Assembly (NCBI GenBank): GCA_001247695.2
Contig: LGRX02035293.1
Coordinates: 20,002 to 84,001 of the forward strand
Direction of reading: 5' to 3'
DNA from: Cymbomonas tetramitiformis
Taxonomy: Eukaryota > Chlorophyta > Pyramimonadophyceae > Pyramimonadales > Pyramimonadaceae
DNA length: 64,000 nucleotides
The notes below the pieces were generated by a model, which worked only from the letters and a program-made list of their open reading frames with translations, made no database searches and had not been told where the DNA came from. This document shows, one piece after another, positions 56,818-64,000 of the stretch; the stretch's first letter is position 1, and each line of letters begins with the position of its first letter. The position numbers were made by a program, and so were the translations under genes.

Positions 56818-58766
56818 CACTGTTGTTAGTTTGTTGATGTCATTTCATACGCGGGGAGGATGAGCCGGTTGCCTACTAACATCTGTAAAAAGCTCGCTGT
56901 TGCAGGGAACTACACCATGGAGGACATGCTGAACTTTATCTTGATTTTCAGTCCGATGGTGTTCATGGATGTTCTGAAGAACTTGAATCCGGAGTTGGAC
57001 AAGGCTTGGTGGACTTTGCGGCGGGCGGTGCTCTACTTTATGAGAGGGCCTGCAATAGGATTGTGTGGGGACCTCCAGTCCCGTGCGGAGCCCCGGAAGG
57101 AGGCCGGGAAAGAGCTGTGGGCCTTTGCGGTGATTGTGGAACAGCAATGCCCCATGAACATGTTGACGTTGAATCTGCGCATGGCGGTCGTTCACTTGTG
57201 CAAGCAAGAGGAGGAAACCGGCGTGGTGAGCAGCACCAACGAGCTCTGGGTCGAGCGTCTCTTGGGCGACAGCAAGGGGGTGGTGCCAGCCCCGGTTGGA
57301 GGTAAGGCGATCGACACGTGCATAGCGAACGCGTATCTCACGAAAGAGGCGGTGGACGACATGGCGTGGAGCTACGAAGGGATCCGCTTCCTTCCGGACA
57401 TGCTCACGAAAATGGCCATGGCCAAGGGCGGCGAATACCATGATTCTGGGACCACCCGGGCTGACGATTCCTCCGAGGTGTGCCATCTCCTGGACACCGG
57501 CCACTATCTCGTCCGCGACGGTGTACCAACCGCTGCGTTGGCAAACGAGGAGGAGGGTCGTCTGCACCGGGAACTGGTGGGGTGCGTCCGATCCCTTTTT
57601 AGCGATCATGCAAGCCCTTCCCTGGATGCAGCCATGGACGTCCTTCGATTCTCGCGCATGCGAAGAGGCGATGAGGACTTCACATCCCGGGTTTACACCC
57701 GGGCAAAAACGCGTATCTCCTTCAACGTGGCTTTGAGTACATGCGCGGCCGTCGCTTTTGAGTACGGCACCGTGGAGGCTTACTACTACTTGATCTTCCT
57801 GAAGCGTTCCGCCGAGAACTCCGCCGCCAACGACACCGTGTGCCGCCTGGCTATGGTGACCGCCTACCTCACTGTTGAGGACCTTACCATGAACAGCCGG
57901 GGCGTGTATGTGTGCAACGAGGCAGAAAAACGTACCCTTGCTTCTCCTACCGGTAAGCCGTCTCGAAACCAAGGTCATTATCCATCGCCCACCTGGAAAC
58001 CGCGTACCTCTACACGCCACTTACCTATGGCCGGGGATTAAAGCGGTACGTTGCAAGAAGCAATAGCGCAAGCTACCTCATCAGCTCCGCGCAGCAATCG
58101 AAGGAGGTCACCGAACGCCAGCGCAGCTTCATCAGCTCCGTCCAATTGCTCTGTGTAGATAGCGAATGCCTGCTTGCCACATGGAACGTATCTGTTCCAG
58201 TGGTACTTTTAGTAGCATCGGCAGTCCCTCTTAGCATGCCACGTGGAACAATCTGGAATTTCTGTTAATAGCTAGTGGTGCTAGTGTTAATAGACATGCC
58301 ACGTGGGACAATCTGGAATTTCTGTTAATATCTAGTGGTGCTAGTGTTAATAGTCATGACACGTGGACGATCCGGTCAAATCTGTTAATCTATGACCGTT
58401 TACAGTCTGCCAAGTGTTAGTATCCGGCAAAACTGTTAATCCGAGTGCCACGTGTATGATTCCTATTAAAAGTGTTAATTTTCTGTTAATATTCCTTACA
58501 TGTGTAACGATCTCGCGAGGGGGGCCTATTTCAACTCCCTCCGGCACCCCTCCGATTAAGTGTTAACATTCTGTTAAAATTGTGTTAAATCAACATTCTG
58601 TTAACATTCTGTCAACATGAATTATATAATGTTAAACTTTTTCCCAAGAGCCAATCATTATTTACCACCGGGATGTATACCACCACTATTAACAGTTCCT
58701 ACCCGTTAACACGTTTTAACACATAATTAACACGTTTTAACACTTTATTAACAGAAATCCTCAGTG
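56818..58766. mobile_element. CACTA/EnSpm-like element inside gag
   Basis: The ends are CACTGTTGTTAG and, inverted, CACTGAGGATTTC. The flanks ATG and GTG may be a diverged 3-bp duplication. The right 560 bases are packed with GTTAA(T/C)/TTAACA and GCCACGTG motifs, like CACTA subterminal repeats. The terminal repeats are short, so the superfamily call is moderate; the boundaries are supported because gag text resumes exactly outside them. Confidence 0.7.
56860..58041 (+). CDS. C-terminal transposase-like protein of the CACTA-like element
   Basis: The 393-residue frame starts MSRLPTNICKKLAVAG close to the left end of the element. Text such as KAWWTLRRAVLYFMRG, NMLTLNLRMAVVHLC and TNELWVERLLGDSKG, followed by AIDTCIANAYLTKEAV, resembles the region downstream of the catalytic core in Tnp2/DUF4218-type transposases (HL...E...GxxK...IANxYL). 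The catalytic domain itself is missing, so this is a fragment or a separate accessory protein. The ending after TLASPTGKPSR may run past a splice donor (ACCGGTAAG near 57955). Family call tentative. Confidence 0.45.
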   Translation: MSRLPTNICKKLAVAGNYTMEDMLNFILIFSPMVFMDVLKNLNPELDKAWWTLRRAVLYFMRGPAIGLCGDLQSRAEPRKEAGKELWAFAVIVEQQCPMNMLTLNLRMAVVHLCKQEEETGVVSSTNELWVERLLGDSKGVVPAPVGGKAIDTCIANAYLTKEAVDDMAWSYEGIRFLPDMLTKMAMAKGGEYHDSGTTRADDSSEVCHLLDTGHYLVRDGVPTAALANEEEGRLHRELVGCVRSLFSDHASPSLDAAMDVLRFSRMRRGDEDFTSRVYTRAKTRISFNVALSTCAAVAFEYGTVEAYYYLIFLKRSAENSAANDTVCRLAMVTAYLTVEDLTMNSRGVYVCNEAEKRTLASPTGKPSRNQGHYPSPTWKPRTSTRHLPMAGD

Positions 58767-59415
58767 GTGTGCACGGCCGTCCCGCCGACGCTCTATTATC
58801 GGCCAGAGGGGTGGTACCCCAACGACCATGGGGGTTATCTCGGCACACTTTGGACGTGGTACCCGGGTCCCTCGCAACCGCCCGAAGCGGCTCCGATCGT
58901 TACCGTGCCGCCCTCGCCGGATGGTGCTCCACCGTCGCCGGTCTATGTGCCACCCGCCTGGGGCGAGTTGGACGAGGATGCACTTTCTTCTTCAATCGAG
59001 CACAGGGCCCGGCTGGTTGCACCCGGTGCAACTGACTACAACGACATCGGCACTTTCTCAACTTCCTCATTTTGCTCTACGCATGAATTGCCAAACAGTG
59101 GTACCGGCTCTCCTGAGCGCTGTATCAGAGGCACCGGCTCTCCCGGGCACTCTCGACGTGGCTAGGGTTGACGGGATTGGATTAGCCTGCCTCCAGATTG
59201 TAATGCTGTTGGTTCAGGTTGCCCCAAGATGGGCTTAATTTAGGGTTTTAACTGTATCTGTATTCTGCAGTATGCCTCACTGACTGCTAGTTTCAGGAGT
59301 TACCCTGCCAGAAAGGACAGGTTCTCCTGTAGGATGCTTATTTCCACCGAAGCTGAGTAGGTGTTTGTTTCAGTTCCGTGACCACCTAGTTTACCGGTCA
59401 CCACCCTAGGTGGTG

Positions 59416-59584
59416 TGCTGGAAGTGACGCCCCGACTGTCATTCCTATAGTTAGGGTGTATGACTGTAACCGGTCCCGGAACCCTAGACCCCGAACATAT
59501 GACGGGAAGACTGAGTATTCTCACCGGTTATCTATTCTGATTATCTGTCTCACCGAATATACAGTCCAGCTGATATATTCAGCA
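59416..59584 (+). repeat. family B LTR 4
   Basis: Outer 3' LTR, preceded by the same CACCCTAGGTGGTG hairpin and followed by ATTAC. Confidence 0.9.
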
Positions 59585-59589
59585 ATTAC

Positions 59590-59975
59590 GATTCTCACCT
59601 CTCCTGATCACCTGACGTGAGACTACGCAATTCCACAGATTTCGCGGAATTTTACCTATATTTTTCTACCTATATTTTTCTACCTATATTTTACATTTTC
59701 ACCTAAATTTCGCGCAGATTCTTCGAGAATTTCTCACGAAATGTCAGATTTTGCATACATACACGCAAAGGATAACAGTTGCTGGATTCAGTGCACCGTA
59801 GGTCATTATGTGCATGACTCCGTTTAGCTGTACCAGTACGCGTACAGTACTTGGTGGCAGATACCTAGGTCACAGCTACGCTTTATATTCGTTTATCTTA
59901 TAATCAGTTGAGACTTGTATGATAAGAACTCAGCGAACACCCGATATATTATCGACACAATATATCTCACAGGTT
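59590..59975. other. AT-rich stretch, probably including the 5' LTR of element C
   Basis: TACCTATATTTTTC is repeated near 59652-59690. The sequence ends AATATATCTCACA before GGTTATGGGGTATCACC, matching an LTR-end/primer-site layout, but no second copy was found to define the LTR. Confidence 0.4.
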
Positions 59976-62940
59976 ATGGGGTATCACCCCGCTTTTATCA
60001 CTGCTGACTTTGCCATGATTGGCTAAGCTTTTCCGCTTGGCGGGGCGTTGGGGCCTCGCGAGGTGTTGAATTGGAAAAACCTAGAGCGTGCGGCTTGCGC
60101 GACGTTGCGGTGCGATCTTCTATTGGGACTTTCGGCTTATCCTTCGGGTGTCTGCGTTGGAATTTGTTTTTGACTGGGCCTGATCAACCTTGTCGACATC
60201 TCCTTGGCCGCCGCATCTTCGACTTCGTTGGTTTCGTTCGACCCCTTTTAGCCTCCCACTCCGTAACTGCATTGCCGGCGCTCGCCACCCCACAATTTGC
60301 ACCTCGCCTTTTCCCCAACGCCCCTCCTATAGGATTTTATTCTGATGACTTCATCTTCAGTTGGCACCCTGGCCGTGGGCGCTAGGATGCGCCTAGATTC
60401 TATTTTCGCTAGAAACGTGGGTGCTCGCTATAGGAGCACTCCGCAGTCACCTCGTGTGACGCTTGCTGCTACTGACAGAACTCGTGGCAACGCCGTTTTG
60501 CAGTCGTCTTGGGACACTGACGTTGTGAAGCATGTTCCGAAAGACACCTTAGGTAACAAGGCGTCTACAGCATTTTCTGGAATTGAGCCGCATCGACAAC
60601 TTCTTTGGGATTCTTTGGTGACTGCGTTGGGGGCTTCTTTTGTCAACAAGGAGTCCACCAACGAGGACATTTTTGACCTCGTGGACGTCGACAAGGAGAT
60701 TCACCCGATTTACAACGACATCTTACTTCGTTCGTTGGTCTCGTTGACCACGCCCCACTCTCCAGCTCGAAGGTGGGTAGACGCCTCGGCTAGAATTTCT
60801 CCGCACGACGGTAAGCGTGCTCTGCTTGAGGTCACGAAGAGGCTTTTGCCACCTGGACATCGGCCACTTCGCCATCACGAGGAGTTGTTGGGCATTTCTT
60901 TTGGGTCTTCAGACGATCCAGAGCCCCTCGTGGCTCAATTCGACGAATGCATCAAGGCGATCGCCGCTTTTGGCGCTGGTACACTCGACGACAAGGCTAC
61001 CAAGCGGCAGCTGCTGGCGGCACTGGATGGTGAGTTTTATCGAGAGGTAATCTCCCCACTTCGCCTCGACACCGAGTTGGCTAAGATGGCCATCGAGGAG
61101 ATCTATACGCACGTTCTCGAGGTGTGGTGGTGTGCGAACCCTCATGGACCTCCCACCCGCCCCAAAGCTTCACCGTCGCCCGCGAATCTTGCAGCGGCTT
61201 ACGCAGGTGGGGACCAGCGTGACATGAAGGACTTCCTCGAGGAATTTGCCCGCATCGTGGATGAGGCTTCTTCCTGCCTTGCTCGCCTCACTTCGTCATG
61301 AGGAGAATGGTATTGAGCGTGACGCACCGCCGCCACGGGATGACTTTCCCCGTCGGCATGGCGCCGGTGGTGTCAAGTTTCCGCCGTCCAAGTGGCGCGA
61401 TGATCGCAACCGTCGACCTGGCGGTAAGTTCCATGGGCGTGACCGTCGAGTAGGATTTAAGTATCGTTTTGCGGCCACCCCGCTCACGAAAGGGGGAAAT
61501 TGGTCACAATCGCGTTCCACGCAAGCGGCTAGATGCATTTCTTTTCACTCCGCATCTTCGTCCTTCGTCCAGGAGTGCCCCCTTTGTCCGGGGCACTTTC
61601 ATGACACGGCGCGTTGCTCAACGGTGTGTGGTTCGTGTGATGTGGACCTACGTGATGCCGCCATGGACATGGACCTCGTCGTTTCGGCCTTCCATACCGC
61701 CTTCGACAACGAGAACGACGGGGAATTTGCTGAGTTGTGCCACCAGCACGACCGACCACTGGTACGTGACGACCCTGAGCCCTTCACTTACCCGACGGGG
61801 CACGACGTGGGATTGCGTGCCCACTATGCGGGTTTGGGGCGTGCTACATCGGACACCGCATGGGAGAGGTACTTGCCGACGCACGGGGCGTGCTCGCCTC
61901 TCTGCGGTCTGCGGCTGCGGCTGCAGAGGTCGGTGGTGCTGCCACGGCCGGTATGCAGGCACCCCTTCACCTTGGCACGTTGTCTGTACCGCAGGTGGTG
62001 TGCGATGTGTCACCACCTGCCAATCACGAGATCGAGACTCAGCCGCTTTACTCGGTTTTGCCGTCGGACCCGGCAGCCCACCGGTCTCCTTTTGAGGAGC
62101 CCCTTCAGGTGACCTTCATGGACAGGTTTCACCCGGCATGCCCCGACAACCCTTCACTAAATTTGTGCTCGACTGAGTTTGCTGAAGGGCAAGCTCACCC
62201 GGTGGAGCTTTCCGTGATCGACGATGACACCGACTCAGACATTTTCTCTTCCCACGGAGACGAGATCCCCTCGGCCCCACCGGCTACACGGTCACGTGTC
62301 GGTGTGGCAACTTTGCCGAGAGTCTTCTCTTTTGCATCCCTTGCCCTGCCCGCCCTCATGTGCCTTGCATGTGTCTCAGCGGTTCAGGGTTCGGTGGTGC
62401 TCGATCGAGCCGCTGACTTCACCGCAACAGTACATCCCACTGGGGTGGCTGCCAACAGTCTGTCTGCCTTGCCGTGCACTTTTGCTTTCGGCTTTCCTTT
62501 TACTTTTGTGGTCTCGGCAGACCTGGACTCAGATTTTCACATTTCTGGATTCCGGGATTTGCTCTACGAGTCTTGTTCTGGTTTCTGGTTCTGGCTTCTG
62601 GTTTCTGGTTCTGGCTTCTGGTTCTGGACTCTGGTCTCTGGACTCTGGTTCTGGATTATGATCTCTGGACTCTGGTTTTGGTTGGACATCTTTGACTCTG
62701 ACAACATCTTCAACACTGGTGAACTCTGCAGCTTTGTGGACCACTTTGAAAGTGGCTGAGTAGCTTTGAGATTGGCTGTAGGAACTTAGCTTGAAAGCAG
62801 TATCCTGGCAGCAGTTTTAGAAAGGGACCGCCCTGGCTAAAGCACAGGCCTCCCTCTGGCAGTTTCCAGCTCTTAGCTGTTTGAGAGGGGTGAGACCTCT
62901 CTCGTCTGCTCTCGTGACTCACAACAAGATTACAATATGT
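59976..62940 (+). mobile_element. gag-only LTR-type element C, ends unresolved
   Basis: The candidate primer site at 59976, a leader with GCCATGATTGGCTAA (shared with family B), and a gag with family features define it. The 3' untranslated text (AAAGTGGCTGAGT, TATCCTGGCAGC) is shared with element A. No 3' LTR could be paired by eye. Confidence 0.6.
60345..62759 (+). pseudogene. Gag-like protein of element C, two frameshifts
   Basis: The first frame (60345-61301, start MTSSSVGTLAVGARMRLDS) covers the capsid-like region (ISPHDGKRALLEVTKRLLPPG). Near 61285-61300 the reading moves to the frame with RDDFPRRHGAGG and a knuckle CPLCPGHFHDTARC (near 61575), different from the HWH form of A and B. 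Near 61860 it moves again to the frame with an acidic linker, the hydrophobic segment FASLALPALMCLACVSAVQG (near 62335), and a tail rich in Trp/Phe/Gly encoded by a TTCTGG/TCTGGT microsatellite (62570-62690). It stops at TGA 62757-62759 after HFESG, comparable to QPQSG of element A. Confidence 0.7.
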
Positions 62941-63590
62941 AGGGTGAATTGTGAGATAGCCCGGTACTGTATGGGATTGGTCGAGGCATTGGGAGGATTG
63001 GGCATGGTCGAGGTCGACATTCTCAGATGACATTTTCCTCGCGGCTATGGATATAGAGTGGGGTACGCTAGTCTGAAAATGTGGTCTCAGAATTGGATTT
63101 AGACCCCTGGATCGTTAGCAGTGTGCGTTGACCCGATCGATTTTAGCGTTGACCAAGCCTTGTCCAGACCTAGGGGTTTCCCGAAATTGGCCAATTTTGC
63201 TGACCGCTGATCCATGCTGTTTCTGAGGTAAGTAAGGCTTGTATATTGTGCATATGGGTGCGCCTGGAACACAATTTATTGTTAAACCGGACTATGGTTT
63301 GTCCCATAGCCTCATTCGGTTGCTTTCATCGCTTGCGGATGGGCGGAACCCGCCTATCCCGCGAGTGACGGAATCCAATTTTTGCTTTTCAATACTTGTA
63401 AACACGGGCAAACGTGGTTACAACTACTGTAGACTGTAGCGCATATCCTTGAATACGTTTAGTTCAAGGATATGTGCGAAATTCTGATCATCCCGACCGC
63501 TTTGGAGCGGTAGTGTCCTATCGAACGAATCGAAAGAACACTAAAAGGGCCTTGATGGAACATCGCGGAACACGGGTTTCTCAACGGCTA
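62941..63590. other. gene-free stretch
   Basis: No coding sequence is supported. An inverted pair CATATCCTTGAA...TTCAAGGATATG lies at 63441-63475. The second exon of the following minus-strand gene, if present, is not recognised here. Confidence 0.5.
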
Positions 63591-63593
63591 CAC

Positions 63594-63866
63594 CTTGCAT
63601 CGTGTTACGAAAGCCCCCTTATCACAATAGCAACACCTATCTTCCGGAAGTACCTCTTTACATGCACCACACTGCACCGCCGGATACTTTTTATTCGCAC
63701 AGGTAAAGTGAAAGCTCCTATTGCAAACCCTACAAGTCTGCGCTGGAGCTAGTTTACTGTCGCATCCATCGACATGGCAGCGGTGGTATTCAGGGGCGTT
63801 TCGGGGCATTTTCCCCGCATGGGTTTTGGCAGGCGCGTTGTTTCCGCCTCGGTTTCTTGAGGTCAT
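63594..63866 (-). CDS. cysteine-rich zinc-binding protein, first exon
   Basis: From ATG 63866 the frame encodes 91 residues to a donor-like AAG/GTGTAG at 63594. After a basic N-terminus it has about 13 Cys and several His in paired spacing: CHVDGC, CRVCNRSFHFTC, CGACKEVLPEDRCCYC, followed by TRC. This looks like a RING/PHD-like or transposon-type zinc ribbon that binds DNA or protein. The C-terminal remainder was not found. It is probably the N-terminus of a larger protein. Confidence 0.5.
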
Positions 63867-64000
63867 TGCAGTTTCCGAAGTGCTAGCTCTAAGAAGTGTT
63901 CTTCAAGAATGGCTTCCGCTCGCTTGCACCAACTAGGGCGCTGAGACGCAGTAACTGTGCATGCATGTGTGACGTCAGCTCAGTATAAATCGAGGACAAA

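Larger units (their letters stand above)
54838..59165 (+). pseudogene. family B Gag, copy Y, frameshifted and split by a CACTA-like element
   Basis: The start MGTSTRSHTAAARRS at 54838 leads through the full N-terminus (AGAMFLDEVGRLVKES, absent from copy X) and the capsid-like region. Around 55797-55815 it has three extra bases and one missing relative to copy X, so the frame changes to the one carrying CRNPTCSATAEKHWHRDC (near 55975) and the hydrophobic segment FSALTSLAFCMLFVVCATA (near 56665). A 1,949-bp element interrupts at 56818. The tail resumes at 58767 (PTLYYRPEGWYPN) and stops at TAG 59163-59165, the same place as copy X. Confidence 0.85.
33737..59584 (+). mobile_element. tandem array of family B LTR elements with nested insertions
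   Basis: Four related LTRs (33737-33905, 36148-36319, 54649-54820, 59416-59584) lie in the same orientation. The pattern is LTR-leader-LTR-leader-gag-LTR-gag-LTR. The outermost flanks are both ATTAC (33732-33736 and 59585-59589), as expected for one original insertion later expanded by unequal recombination. Nested inside are element D, a pogo-like MITE, 15.4 kb of other sequence that splits one gag, and a CACTA-like element in the other gag. Confidence 0.75.

Overview
This window is nuclear DNA of a eukaryote, most likely an alga or another protist. Genes carry GT-AG introns whose phases can be matched by eye. There are no operons or bacterial-style gene packing. Host genes are few and GC-rich, and most of the sequence is mobile DNA, tandem repeats and AT-rich spacer. 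A green alga of the prasinophyte type would fit, but nothing here proves the lineage. No rRNA, tRNA or CRISPR locus was recognised. One assembly gap of 20 N lies at 38541-38560.

Layout: (1) 1-1538, a pogo/Tigger-type transposase cut by the window edge, followed by tandem repeats and palindromes to about 2880. (2) 3490-7589, the most interesting host gene: four exons encoding one 916-residue protein that joins an EgtB/SenA-like sulfoxide/selenoxide synthase-type half (DinB plus FGE-sulfatase domains) to a GLT1D1/SenB-like GT4 glycosyltransferase. (3) 10250-21610, minus strand, a gene resembling a tyrosine recombinase. Its coding sequence is split by three transposons with clean target duplications: LTR element E, a pogo-like MITE, and LTR element A. 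Element A itself carries a small hAT insertion. Removing all three restores the reading frame. (4) 26527-28999, minus strand, a two-exon SMYD-type MYND-SET lysine methyltransferase. (5) 29782-30195, a coiled-coil protein. (6) 31095-33628, minus strand, a second DDE transposase gene interrupted by a 1,511-bp hAT-type element. (7) 33737-59584, a nest of LTR elements (family B) sharing LTRs in tandem and bounded by the same 5-bp ATTAC. Inside it lie LTR element D, a pogo-like MITE, an 11.9-kb DNA transposon with 32-bp terminal inverted repeats, and a CACTA-like element. (8) 59976-62759, a further gag-type element (C). (9) 63594-63866, the first exon of a cysteine-rich zinc-binding protein.

The recurring theme is a group of small LTR retroelements (families A, B, C, D, E) that encode only a Gag-like protein and no visible protease, reverse transcriptase or integrase. 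Families A, B and C have a capsid-like region, A and B an unusual HWH-type zinc knuckle, and all three a hydrophobic segment near the C-terminus. Families share LTR starts (TGCTGGA), a primer-site-like GGTTTGG/GGTTATG stretch after the LTR, leader motifs and a hairpin just before the 3' LTR. They must borrow enzymes from an autonomous partner elsewhere.

The 11.9-kb DNA element at 40325-52198 holds a DUF7869-like transposase gene (minus) and a divergent multi-exon gene or gene pair (plus), separated by an array of 42-bp hairpin units. Its gene set looks little described and deserves family-level analysis.
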